A DNA stretch of 64,000 bases from Methylorubrum aminovorans (GTDB taxonomy: Bacteria; Pseudomonadota; Alphaproteobacteria; Rhizobiales; Beijerinckiaceae), in contig NZ_BPRC01000015.1 in NCBI RefSeq assembly GCF_022179725.1, positions 1 through 64,000 of the forward strand, in the 5' to 3' direction. The notes below the pieces were generated by a model. That model saw only the letters and a list, made by a program, of their open reading frames with translations, was not told the origin of the DNA and did no database searches. The position numbers and the translations under genes were made by a program. The number at the start of each line of letters is the position of its first letter. Positions within the stretch are counted from its first letter, which is position 1. Shown piece by piece: positions 44,907-53,674 of this stretch.

Positions 44907-46445
44907 ATGAGCCAGGGTTCTTCGGTCGCCGTTGTCGGCAGCGGGCTCGGCGGTCTGGCTTCCGCCTGCGTGGCGGCGGCCCGCGGGCATCGCGTCACGG
45001 TCTACGACAAGAACGACTGGATGGGCGGCAAGGCCGCGGTGCTGCACGAGGGCGGCTTCCGCTTCGATATGGGGCCGACCATCCTCACCGTGCCCCGCGT
45101 GCTGGAGCGCATCTTCGCCGAGGCCGGAAAGTCAGTCCACGATTACATGGATCTGCGCCGTCTCGACCCGCAATGGCGCTGCTTCTTCGATGACAATTCC
45201 CGCATCGACCTGATCGAGGATGTCGACGCCATGGCCGCCTCCATGGACCGGTTCGCGCCGGGCCAAGGGGTGGGCGACGGCTACAGGAAGTTCATCGCCG
45301 TCTCCGAGCACCTGCACGGCGTCTCGGAGCGCTTCTTCTTCTGGAAGGCGGTGCAGGACCTGTTCGACACGATCGACATCCGCGCCAATATGAACCCCGG
45401 CACCCTGCGCGACGTGCTCAGCCTGCGCATGCACGCCACCGTCGCGAGCACCATCCGCGGCAAGGTCAAGGATGCCCGCCTCGCGCAGATGCTCGACCAC
45501 TTCGTGCAATATGTCGGCTCCTCGCCCTATGGCGCGCCCGCCGTGCTCTGCGCCATCGCCCATATGCAGACGGCGGAAGGCGTGTGGTACCCGATGGGCG
45601 GCACCCGCGCGGTGGCCGAGGGGCTGATGCGGCTCGCCACCGAACTCGGCGCCACGATGAAGCCCGCCGACGAGGTGCTCGGCCTCGATATCGCGGATGG
45701 AAGCTTGCGCGGACTGCGCACCCGCGACGGGATCAGCGCCTATGACGCGGTGATCTCCAACATGGATTCGGTGCGCACCTACCGCGAACTCGTCGGCGGC
45801 GAGGTCGGCAAGGCCTACGAGAAGAAGAGCTTCGAGCCGGCCTGCTCCGGCGTGGTGCTCTATCTCGGCCTGAACAAGCGCTACGAGCACCTCGCCCACC
45901 ACGACTTCGTCTTCTCCCGCGATCCGGAGGAAGAGTTCGACTTCATCTACCGCAAGGGCGAGCCGGCCCCCGATCCGACCGCCTACCTTGCCGCCCCCTC
46001 CTCCACCGATCCGAGCGTGGCGCCGGAAGGCGGCGAGGCGCTCTACGTCCTTGTCCACACGCCGTATCTGCGCCCTCACCACGACTGGTCGAAGATGTTC
46101 CCGGCCTATCGCCGGACGATCCTGGAGAAGCTGAAGCGCACCGGGGGCATGCCGGACATCGAGGAGCGCATCGTCGTCGAGCGCCACCTCACGCCGCAGG
46201 ACATCCACGACCGCTACAAGGTTCTGAACGGCGCGATCTACGGGCTGGCCTCGCACGGGCGGATGATGGGTGCGTTCAAGCCCGGCAACCGCTCGCGGGA
46301 GGTGCGCGGCCTCTATCTCGCCGGCGGCGCCGCCCATCCGGGACCCGGCATGCCGATGGTGATGATGTCCGGCTGGATCGCCGCCGATGCCCTCGATCAG
46401 GATTTTCGCAGTCGCGCCGAGCCGGATCTGCGCAAGAGCGCCTGA
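44907..46445 (+). CDS. Carotenoid desaturase/oxidase, CrtN/CrtP class (second of two)
   Basis: 512 residues. FAD-binding VVGSGLGGLASACVAAARG (about 9-27), DKNDWMGGKAAVLHEGGFRF and the C-terminal YLAGGAAHPGPGMPMVMMSG give the same fold as the first desaturase, but the two are clearly diverged, as expected for enzymes doing different steps (dehydrogenation versus terminal oxidation of a C30 or C40 chain). Eleven bases separate it from the acyltransferase gene, forming a desaturase-acyltransferase-glycosyltransferase operon. Confidence 0.92.
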   Translation: MSQGSSVAVVGSGLGGLASACVAAARGHRVTVYDKNDWMGGKAAVLHEGGFRFDMGPTILTVPRVLERIFAEAGKSVHDYMDLRRLDPQWRCFFDDNSRIDLIEDVDAMAASMDRFAPGQGVGDGYRKFIAVSEHLHGVSERFFFWKAVQDLFDTIDIRANMNPGTLRDVLSLRMHATVASTIRGKVKDARLAQMLDHFVQYVGSSPYGAPAVLCAIAHMQTAEGVWYPMGGTRAVAEGLMRLATELGATMKPADEVLGLDIADGSLRGLRTRDGISAYDAVISNMDSVRTYRELVGGEVGKAYEKKSFEPACSGVVLYLGLNKRYEHLAHHDFVFSRDPEEEFDFIYRKGEPAPDPTAYLAAPSSTDPSVAPEGGEALYVLVHTPYLRPHHDWSKMFPAYRRTILEKLKRTGGMPDIEERIVVERHLTPQDIHDRYKVLNGAIYGLASHGRMMGAFKPGNRSREVRGLYLAGGAAHPGPGMPMVMMSGWIAADALDQDFRSRAEPDLRKSA

Positions 46446-46456
46446 GCGTCCCCGTC

Positions 46457-47269
46457 ATGCCGCGGTCGATCAAGCCGCCCGAGCGCTCACCACGGTTCTG
46501 GCGGTTCATGGCGGCCTATTTCGACCGCTTCGTGCGGCGCCACCTGAACGCCCTGCGGCTCGCCCGCTGGGGCGTTCCGGCCGAGGTGACGGGCGCGGGG
46601 CCACTGGTGATCTACGCCAACCACCCGGCGTGGTGGGACGCGGCGATCCTGATCGTCGCCGCCGACCGCCTGTTTCCCGGGCGCGAGAGCTTCGCGCCGA
46701 TCGACGCCGCGATGCTGGAGAAATACGGCATCTTCCGCAAGATGGGTGCCTTCGCGGTCGATCTCGACAGCGCCCGGGGCGGCGCGCAGTTCCTCTCGGC
46801 CTCCCGCGGGATCCTCGGCGCGCCGAACCGTGCGATCTGGATCACCGCGCAGGGCCGCTTCGCCGACGTGCGCGTCCGGCCTCTCGGGCTGAAGCCCGGC
46901 GTCGCCCGGCTTGCCGAGATCGCGCCGGAAGCGACATTCCTGCCGCTCGCCGTGGAATACGCCTTCTGGGACGAGCGCGGCGCGGAAGCCTTTCTCGCCT
47001 TCGGCCCCCCACTGTCGGCCGCCGCGCTGCTGGCCCTGCCCCGCCCGGAGCGCCTCGCCCGGCTGGAGGCGGCGTTGACCGCGACCCTCGACCGGCTCTC
47101 GGACGATGTGATGATCCGCGACCCCGACCGATTCGAGACGCTGTTGGCGGGCCGGCGCGGGGTCGGCGGCGTTTATGACGGCTGGCGGCGGCTCGCGGCC
47201 GCGCTGGCCGGCCGACGCTTCGAGCCGGGACACCGGAACGACGATGGTGCGGAGACGCGGACCCGATGA
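46457..47269 (+). CDS. Lysophospholipid/glycolipid acyltransferase (CrtO-like role)
   Basis: 270 residues. The PlsC acyltransferase signature NHPAWWD (His-x4-Asp) is at about 55-61, and the second block (GRESFAPIDAAMLEKYG) and third block (ITAQGRFADVR) are present; the third has AQGRF where many have EGTR. It should esterify a hydroxyl with an acyl chain. By analogy with staphyloxanthin CrtO it probably acylates the carotenoid sugar. It overlaps the glycosyltransferase by four bases. Confidence 0.85.
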   Translation: MPRSIKPPERSPRFWRFMAAYFDRFVRRHLNALRLARWGVPAEVTGAGPLVIYANHPAWWDAAILIVAADRLFPGRESFAPIDAAMLEKYGIFRKMGAFAVDLDSARGGAQFLSASRGILGAPNRAIWITAQGRFADVRVRPLGLKPGVARLAEIAPEATFLPLAVEYAFWDERGAEAFLAFGPPLSAAALLALPRPERLARLEAALTATLDRLSDDVMIRDPDRFETLLAGRRGVGGVYDGWRRLAAALAGRRFEPGHRNDDGAETRTR

Positions 47270-48438
47270 CGCTGGCGCTTCTCATCCTCGCCTTCGTCGC
47301 CCTGGCGCTGGCCCTGCTCCCGGCGGTGCTGGCGGCAGTCAACCTCGCGATCCTTCGCACGCCTGAGCCGACGCCGACCGACGCACTCGTCTCGATCCTG
47401 ATTCCGGCCCGGAACGAGGCGGCGGTGATCGAGGGCACGGTGCGGGCCGCGCTGGCGAGCCGCGGCGTCCCGGTCGAGGTTCTGGTCGGCGACGACCACT
47501 CGACCGACGACACCGCGGGAATCGTCGCGCGCGTCGCCGCGAGCGATCCGCGCCTGCGGCTGATCTCGGTGCCCAATCTGCCCGAGGGCTGGACCGGCAA
47601 GAACCACGCCTGCGCCAGCCTCGCCGCGGCGGCGCGGGGCGAGCGCCTGCTGTTTCTCGATGCCGACGTGACGCTGGCGCCGGACGGCGCGGCGGCGCTC
47701 GCCGCGCACGCGGGCAGGAGCGGGGCCGATCTCGTCAGCGGCGTGCCGCGGCAGGTGATGGAGACCCTCGGCGAGCGCCTCACCGTGCCGATGATCGACT
47801 TCCTGATGATCGGCTACCTGCCGATCGCCATGATGCGGGCCTCGCCCCGGACCTCGCTCGGCGCCGCCTGCGGTCAGATGATCCTGATCGCGCGCGAGGC
47901 CTACGTCGTCACCGGCGGGCACGGTGCGATCCGCACCTCGCTGCACGACGGGGTGCGCCTGCCGCGGCTCCTGCGCGAGCGCGGCTTTCGCACCGATCTC
48001 GTCGCCGGCCACGCACTCGCCGCCTGCCGGATGTACCGCGACTTCGCGCAGTCCTGGGCCGGCTTCTCGAAGAACGCGCATGAGGGCATGGCGACGCCCG
48101 CCGCCCTCCCCGTCTGGACGCTGCTGCTGTTCGGTGGCCATATCCTGCCCTGGCTCGTCCTCGCCGTAGCCCTCGCGCTCGGCGCCGGCACGGCGGCGAC
48201 GGTCGCGGGCATCGCCTCCCTCGTCTCGCTCGCCACCCGCGCGGCGATCACCCTGCGGGTCGCCGAGCCCCCGGTGACGATCCTCCTCCACCCGCTTACG
48301 GTCGCCACGGCGCTGGCGATCCAGTGGAACGTGCTGCTGCGCCCGGCCCGCGCCGGGCGGGCGGTGTGGAAGGGGCGCAGCTACGCCGTCGGTGGAGCGG
48401 GCGGTGGAGCGCCGAAGCCGCAGCGGGAGCCGGGCTGA
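47266..48438 (+). CDS. GT2 glycosyltransferase (CrtQ-like role)
   Basis: 390 residues. An N-terminal membrane helix (about 3-28), a GT-A domain with ILIPARNEAAVIEGT, DDHSTDDT and LFLDADVTL (metal-binding DAD), then GHGAIRTSLHDGVRLPR, and three or so C-terminal membrane helices. The layout matches staphyloxanthin CrtQ, which glucosylates a carotenoid acid. It ends the tightly coupled pigment operon. The sugar and acceptor are inferred from the cluster, not from motifs. Confidence 0.85.
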   Translation: MTLALLILAFVALALALLPAVLAAVNLAILRTPEPTPTDALVSILIPARNEAAVIEGTVRAALASRGVPVEVLVGDDHSTDDTAGIVARVAASDPRLRLISVPNLPEGWTGKNHACASLAAAARGERLLFLDADVTLAPDGAAALAAHAGRSGADLVSGVPRQVMETLGERLTVPMIDFLMIGYLPIAMMRASPRTSLGAACGQMILIAREAYVVTGGHGAIRTSLHDGVRLPRLLRERGFRTDLVAGHALAACRMYRDFAQSWAGFSKNAHEGMATPAALPVWTLLLFGGHILPWLVLAVALALGAGTAATVAGIASLVSLATRAAITLRVAEPPVTILLHPLTVATALAIQWNVLLRPARAGRAVWKGRSYAVGGAGGGAPKPQREPG

Positions 48439-48585
48439 TCCCTTTCAACGCGGGACAATCCATGCGGCAAATCGTGTGAGGCCGCCCATCCAGCCTTTGC
48501 AGTTCCCGGATAACGCCTGTAGCCTTGGTGCCACGATGGCCCGGCGCCTTGCCGGGCCGCATCGCCAGGAAGTTCGGTCGCGTCG

Positions 48586-49713
48586 ATGAGGGATGAGAGC
48601 GCCGCCGCCGTGTCGGCCCGCCCCACCGCCGACCCGCAGACATCGCGGGAGGGATCCCGCACGGTCACGGGCGGACGCCCGATCGAGAGCTACCCCTCGC
48701 GCTACGAGACCAGCCGCCACGGCCGCCGCGACGCCTACGCCGCGCTCGATCTCGGCACCAACAATTGCCGCCTGCTGATCGCCGAGCCGACTCCCAACGG
48801 CTTCCGCGTGATCGACGCGTTTTCCCGCATCGTCCGCCTCGGCGAGGGCCTCGGCAACTCGAACCGCCTCACCGAGGCGGCGATCGAGCGCACGGTGGAG
48901 GCCCTGCGCATCTGCCGCGGCAAGATGAAGTCCCGTGCGGTGGCCCGCTCCAAGGTGATCGCCACCGAAGCCTGCCGGCTCGCCGTCAACGGCGCCGAGT
49001 TCGTGGACCGCGTCCGCGCCGAGGTCGGGCTCGACCTCGAGATCGTGGACCGTCAGACGGAAGCCTATCTCGCGGTGACCGGCTGCGCCGCGCTCGCCGA
49101 CCCGCGGGCGGAATCGGTGGTGATCTTCGATATCGGCGGCGGCTCGACCGAGATCGCGTGGCTCGATGGGGCCGCGGCCAACCCTTCGACCGACCCGACC
49201 TTGCGCATCCGCGCCTGGGATTCGCTGCCGGTCGGCGTGGTGACGCTGGCCGAGCGCCACGGTGGCACCGAGGTCACGCGCCGCACCTTCGAGGGCATGG
49301 TCGAGGAGGTCGGCGACCTCATCTCCCCGTTCGCGATCCGCGCCGCGGCGGCGGCCACCGCGCCCTATTTCCACCTGCTCGGCACTTCGGGCACCGTCAC
49401 CACGCTCGCCGCCATGCACCTGCGCCTCGCCCGCTACGAGCGGCGCCGGGTCGACGGGCTCTGGATGAGCGACGGCGAGGTCGGCGACGCGATTGAGGAC
49501 CTGCTCGACACCCGCCTCGAACAGCGCGCCGACAATCCCTGCATCGGCCGCGACCGCGCCGACCTCGTGCTGGCCGGCTGCGCCATCCTGGAGGCGATCC
49601 GCCGGGTCTTCCCCTCGGACCGCCTGCGCATCGCCGACCGCGGCCTGCGCGAGGGCCTCCTGATGAACATGATGCGCGAGGACGGCGTCTGGCGCCGCGG
49701 GCATTACCGCTAG
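48586..49713 (+). CDS. ppx: Exopolyphosphatase / pppGpp phosphatase (Ppx/GppA)
   Basis: 375 residues. The actin-like ATPase fold has AALDLGTNNCRLLIAEP (about 47-63), ATEACRLAVNG, the catalytic DIGGGSTEIAW and GTSGTVTTLAAMH. The N-terminal 40 residues are low-complexity. It degrades polyphosphate or pppGpp; the short single-domain form leaves the preference open. Located 122 bases before rlmE on the same strand, a common pairing in alphaproteobacteria. Confidence 0.9.
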   Translation: MRDESAAAVSARPTADPQTSREGSRTVTGGRPIESYPSRYETSRHGRRDAYAALDLGTNNCRLLIAEPTPNGFRVIDAFSRIVRLGEGLGNSNRLTEAAIERTVEALRICRGKMKSRAVARSKVIATEACRLAVNGAEFVDRVRAEVGLDLEIVDRQTEAYLAVTGCAALADPRAESVVIFDIGGGSTEIAWLDGAAANPSTDPTLRIRAWDSLPVGVVTLAERHGGTEVTRRTFEGMVEEVGDLISPFAIRAAAAATAPYFHLLGTSGTVTTLAAMHLRLARYERRRVDGLWMSDGEVGDAIEDLLDTRLEQRADNPCIGRDRADLVLAGCAILEAIRRVFPSDRLRIADRGLREGLLMNMMREDGVWRRGHYR

Positions 49714-49835
49714 ACCATGTTCCGCCGACGTGGGCGCCGGTTCGGCGTAAGACAATGCGGCGGCATCAAAGCTCTCGCGCACTTCACGGACCGGGCGGAC
49801 CGGGATAGGGACGGGCCCGTGAAGGAATCGAGATC

Positions 49836-50552
49836 ATGACCGACCGGCGAGGCGGAACGGGCGGCCTGCGCGGCGACCTGAAGCAGCGGGTGAAGACCGG
49901 CCGCGGGCGCACCCTCTCCCAGAAGCGCTGGTTGGAACGCCAGCTCAACGACCCCTACGTCGCCCGCGCCAAACGCGAGGGCTACCGTTCCCGCGCGGCC
50001 TTCAAGCTCATCGAGATCGACGAGCGCTTCAAGCTCGTGAAGCCCGGGCAGCGCATCGTCGATCTCGGCGCCGCACCTGGCGGCTGGTCGCAGGTGGCGG
50101 CGAAGATCGTCGGCGAGAGCGGGCGCATCGTCGGCATCGACCTGCTCGACGTCGAGCCGATGGCGGGCGCCACCTTCATCACCCTCGACTTCCTCGACGA
50201 CAGCGCCCCCGGGCGCCTGACCGAGCTTCTGGGGGGCAAGGCCGATCTCGTCCTGTCCGACATGGCCGCCAACACCACCGGCCACAAGAAGACCGATCAC
50301 TTGCGCACCATCGGGCTGGCCGAATCCGCCGCCGCCTTCGCCGCCGAGATTCTGGCGCCGGGCGGCGCCTTCCTGGCCAAGGTGTTCCAGGGCGGCACCG
50401 AGGGAGGCCTGCTGGCCGACTTGAAGCGCGACTTCGCGACTGTCCGCCACGTCAAGCCGGCGGCGAGCCGGGCCGATTCGAGCGAACTCTACGTGCTCGC
50501 CACCGGCTTCCGCGGGCAGCCCGGCGACGCTGCGGCAGACGACGCGGACTGA
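49836..50552 (+). CDS. rlmE: 23S rRNA U2552 2'-O-methyltransferase
   Basis: 238 residues. SAM-binding [15 protein letters not shown] is near 67-81, and the catalytic K-D-K-E set is visible in [28 protein letters not shown] and SSELYVLA. The N-terminal basic tail ([18 protein letters not shown]) binds RNA. It methylates the A-loop uridine of 23S rRNA during 50S assembly. Confidence 0.95.
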   Translation: MTDRRGGTGGLRGDLKQRVKTGRGRTLSQKRWLERQLNDPYVARAKREGYRSRAAFKLIEIDERFKLVKPGQRIVDLGAAPGGWSQVAAKIVGESGRIVGIDLLDVEPMAGATFITLDFLDDSAPGRLTELLGGKADLVLSDMAANTTGHKKTDHLRTIGLAESAAAFAAEILAPGGAFLAKVFQGGTEGGLLADLKRDFATVRHVKPAASRADSSELYVLATGFRGQPGDAAADDAD

Positions 50553-50639
50553 CGCGTCGCGGGCGGCTGCACCCCGTCCGCTTCCATGGCACGATGCCGG
50601 CGGGGTCGCTTCCGACCAACGCGCACCGTGCAGGTTCCG

Positions 50640-52445
50640 ATGACCGCCAAACCCCTCAACCGATTTGCTGTCGCCCCGCTGGCGCAGATGACGCGGCGCC
50701 TGGCCGAAGTCGCCTCGGCCCGCGCCGAGCCCGATCTCGTCGTCACCGGGGCGCGGGTGCTCTCGACCTATTCCGAGCGCATCCTGCCCGACCGCGAGAT
50801 CTGGATCGCGGGCGGGCGCATCGCCGCGGTGAAGCCGGCGGGCCGGCATCGCGGCGGCGCCCCGCGCTACGACGCGCGCGGTGGCCTGATCGCGCCGGGT
50901 CTGGTCGATCCGCACCTGCATATCGAGAGCAGCATGGTGACGGCTTGCGCCTACGCCGAGGCCGCGCTCGTCAACGGCACCACCACCATCGTCTGCGACA
51001 GCCACGAGATCGGCAACGTCCTCGACGTGAACGGCGTCGAATGGATGCTGGAGGACGCCCGGGCGGCGCCGCTCAACATCTTCCTCACCGTGCCGAGCAC
51101 CGTGCCCGCCACCACGCCGGATCTCGAGACCGCGGGCGGCGACCTGACGGCGGAGAAGATCGCCGGACTGTTCGATGCCTGGCCCGAGGCGATCGGCCTG
51201 GGCGAGAAGATGGATTTCGTCGCGGTGGCGAGCGGCGACGAGCGGGCGCACGCCATCCTCCGCGCCGCCCTGGAACGCGGTCGCCCGGTCTCGGGCCACG
51301 TCTACGGCCGCGACTTCGTGGCGCCGTATGCCGCGAGCGGCGTCACCGACACCCACGAGGCCGTGGACGCCGACATTGCCGACGATCTCTTGGAGGCCGG
51401 TCTCTGGATTTTCCTGCGCGGCGGCCCGCCGACGACCCCGTGGCACTCCCTGCCGAAGGCGATCGGGACGGTGACCGAGTACGGCGCCGCCTGGAAACGG
51501 GTCTGCGCCTGCACCGACGACCGCGACGCCGACGACCTTCTCGCCTTCGGTCTCGATTGGGTGGTGCGCGAGGCGGTGGCCCGCGGCATTCCGAAGCCCG
51601 CCGCCTGGGCGATGGGCTCGCTGCACGGCGCCACCCGCTACGGCCTCGACAGCGAGGTCGGCGGCCTCGGCGGCGGGCTGCGGGCCGACCTCGTGCTTCT
51701 GAACGACGATCTCGTGCCCCAGGCGACGTGGTACGGCGGCGAACTCGTGGTGGCGGACCGCAAGCCGACGCCGCGACTCGAAGAGGCGCTCGCCCGGCCC
51801 TACCGCTATCCGGCACCGGCCTACGCCACCGTGCACCTGCCCGACCCCCTGCCCGCACTGCTTCCGCCGCTGCCCGCCGGGCCCTGCACGGTCAACGCGA
51901 TCCGCACCACGCTGCCGGGCATCGAGTTGACCCACGAGCGCGTCGCGCTCGTCCCCGGCGCCGACTGGCCGGAGACGCTTGCCGCGCACGATCTCTGCCA
52001 CGTCGCGGTGATCGAGCGGCACGGCCGCTCCGGTGGGGTCGCCCACGGGCTGCTCTCCGCCTTCGGCCTGAAGCGCGGCGCGGTGGCGAGCAGCGTCGGG
52101 CACGATTCGCACAACCTCATCGTCGCGGGGCTGAACGAGGCCGACATGCGGGTGGCCCTCGACGCCATCGCCGCGCGACAGGGCGGGGTCTGCGTCGTCG
52201 AGGACGGACGGGTCGTCGCGATGGTGCCGCTGCCGGTGGCGGGTCTTCTCTCCGACCAGCGCATCGGCATGGTCGCGGACGACATGCGGGCTCTGAAGCG
52301 GGCCTGGGAGAAGGCCGGCTGCAGCATCCCCTATATGGGCTTCAACCTGATCCCGCTCTCGGTGATCCCGCAGATCCGCATCACCGACAAGGGGTTGGTG
52401 CTGGTGCCGGAGATGCAGCAGGTGCCGCTGTTCGAGGCGGCTTGA
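50640..52445 (+). CDS. ade: Adenine deaminase
   Basis: 601 residues from the ATG at 50640; the frame opens at 50586 with 18 unrelated residues. Metal ligands are in [12 protein letters not shown], the family blocks [21 protein letters not shown] and VTDTHEA follow, and [12 protein letters not shown] lies in the C-terminal domain. It deaminates adenine to hypoxanthine for purine salvage. Length agrees with E. coli Ade. Confidence 0.95.
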   Translation: MTAKPLNRFAVAPLAQMTRRLAEVASARAEPDLVVTGARVLSTYSERILPDREIWIAGGRIAAVKPAGRHRGGAPRYDARGGLIAPGLVDPHLHIESSMVTACAYAEAALVNGTTTIVCDSHEIGNVLDVNGVEWMLEDARAAPLNIFLTVPSTVPATTPDLETAGGDLTAEKIAGLFDAWPEAIGLGEKMDFVAVASGDERAHAILRAALERGRPVSGHVYGRDFVAPYAASGVTDTHEAVDADIADDLLEAGLWIFLRGGPPTTPWHSLPKAIGTVTEYGAAWKRVCACTDDRDADDLLAFGLDWVVREAVARGIPKPAAWAMGSLHGATRYGLDSEVGGLGGGLRADLVLLNDDLVPQATWYGGELVVADRKPTPRLEEALARPYRYPAPAYATVHLPDPLPALLPPLPAGPCTVNAIRTTLPGIELTHERVALVPGADWPETLAAHDLCHVAVIERHGRSGGVAHGLLSAFGLKRGAVASSVGHDSHNLIVAGLNEADMRVALDAIAARQGGVCVVEDGRVVAMVPLPVAGLLSDQRIGMVADDMRALKRAWEKAGCSIPYMGFNLIPLSVIPQIRITDKGLVLVPEMQQVPLFEAA

Positions 52446-52452
52446 ATGGCTT

Positions 52453-52485
52453 CCGTCATCGCTTCGCTGACGCTCGCGATGACGG
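52453..52485. repeat. Palindromic dispersed repeat, family R1, copy 3
   Basis: CCGTCATCGC / GCGATGACGG arms around TTCGCTGACGCTC. The loop-side half (CTTCGCTGACGCTCGCGATG) is identical to copy 1. It lies seven bases after the adenine deaminase stop and 28 before the convergent lipoprotein stop. Confidence 0.8.
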
Positions 52486-52513
52486 GAAGTGGATGAGGCG
52501 ATCGAACCGAGCT

Positions 52514-53401
52514 TCAGCGCGCTGCGGAGACGCCCGGCCCCTTGTCGGTCCATTCCGGCGGCAGGCCGATCATGTCGCCGAGGATGCCGTCGAAGCCGGG
52601 CGCCCGGCCGAAGGCCTCGCAATCCGGGTCAAGGGGCGCCTCGCCCAGCGTGGTGATGCGGATGCGGTCGTAGGTGGGCAGCTGCAACTCGCCCTTGAAC
52701 GGGTCCTTGCCGGTGGCGAGGTAGGAACCGAAATCCTGGCCGAACTCGCCCGCGAGGTCGTAGGCATCGCCGGCCGCGGAGAAACGGGCCTGGTTGGTGA
52801 AGGAATTGGCCGCACCGGCCCAGATCATCGCCGCGCGCTGGCGGTTGCGGGCGTCGAGCGCCTCGGCCTCGATGGTCAGGCTGCCGAGCCCGATCGGCAC
52901 CCGCGGCACCGGGATCCGGCCGATCGAGTTGGCGAAGCCGACGCCGACCTGACCGGCCACCGAAATCGCGGTCGTCGCGGCAACGGTCGCGCTCGACGCC
53001 GGCACGTTGGTGACATCGACCCGCGTGATCGCCGAGCGCACTGTGAGGTCGGCGCGCCCCGAGGACACGATGTCGTAGCGCAGCGACAGGTCGTAGCAGA
53101 GCGCCCGGTCTGCGGCGTTGGCGATCACGCGCCGCTCGATCGGCGTCAGGCCGGGGCCGGAGACCGCTTCGGTGAATACGGTCGGCACGATCCGCACGGT
53201 GCGCACGGTCTGCGGCAGGGTCGGGTCGATGAACAGCTTCGACTCGGAGGCGACCGCGCCGCTGGTCACGAATTGGTCGCGGCGCGAGAGGGAGCCGCCG
53301 TCGGTGAGCACGACGTCGCCGCAGCCGGCGAGCCCGGCGAGCAGGGACGCGGCGAGTGCGAGGCGGGAGAAGCCGGAACGATGATTCGACCGCAGGGGCA
53401 T
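52514..53401 (-). CDS. DUF3313-like lipoprotein
   Basis: 295 residues from the ATG at 53401 (the frame runs on to 53575 without homology). The lipobox LLAGLAGC makes Cys27 the lipidation site, so it is likely anchored in the outer membrane. Residues 29-240 resemble the DUF3313 family (FIDPTLPQTVRTVRIVP and the ADLTVRSAITRVDVTN strand), a beta-rich domain of unknown role. Convergent with adenine deaminase and divergent from the MFS gene. Confidence 0.75.
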   Translation of the reverse strand: MPLRSNHRSGFSRLALAASLLAGLAGCGDVVLTDGGSLSRRDQFVTSGAVASESKLFIDPTLPQTVRTVRIVPTVFTEAVSGPGLTPIERRVIANAADRALCYDLSLRYDIVSSGRADLTVRSAITRVDVTNVPASSATVAATTAISVAGQVGVGFANSIGRIPVPRVPIGLGSLTIEAEALDARNRQRAAMIWAGAANSFTNQARFSAAGDAYDLAGEFGQDFGSYLATGKDPFKGELQLPTYDRIRITTLGEAPLDPDCEAFGRAPGFDGILGDMIGLPPEWTDKGPGVSAAR

Positions 53402-53674
53402 CAGGCTCTTTCGCGGGCTGTAGGGCCGGCGCCGTCGGGCGCTCGGGGATGCGCGCCCTGCCGAGGCCGGACAGCATCGCTTTTCGGGCGGAAGCCTAGC
53501 TGTAAGGCGGCGGTCCCGGAAGGATCCGGCGGGCGGCGGCGCGCGTATCCCGCGTGCCTGTGACCGTTCCGCCACGGCGTTTCATCCGCCCCTGCGACGC
53601 GAGGTTTCAGCCCCCCAGTCCGCACAACGCCTCCGTCGCCCCTCCGATACAGGGGCGCAACCCTTCGGCGCGTC

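Noticed and set aside
49710-52622. 970-residue open frame on the minus strand opposite rlmE and adenine deaminase
   Set aside because: It is antisense to two well-identified genes and has the Arg/Gly/His-rich, domain-free composition of high-GC shadow frames.
50594-53563. 989-residue plus-strand frame overlapping adenine deaminase
   Set aside because: Out-of-phase reading of the deaminase and antisense of the lipoprotein; Arg/Pro-rich, no domain.
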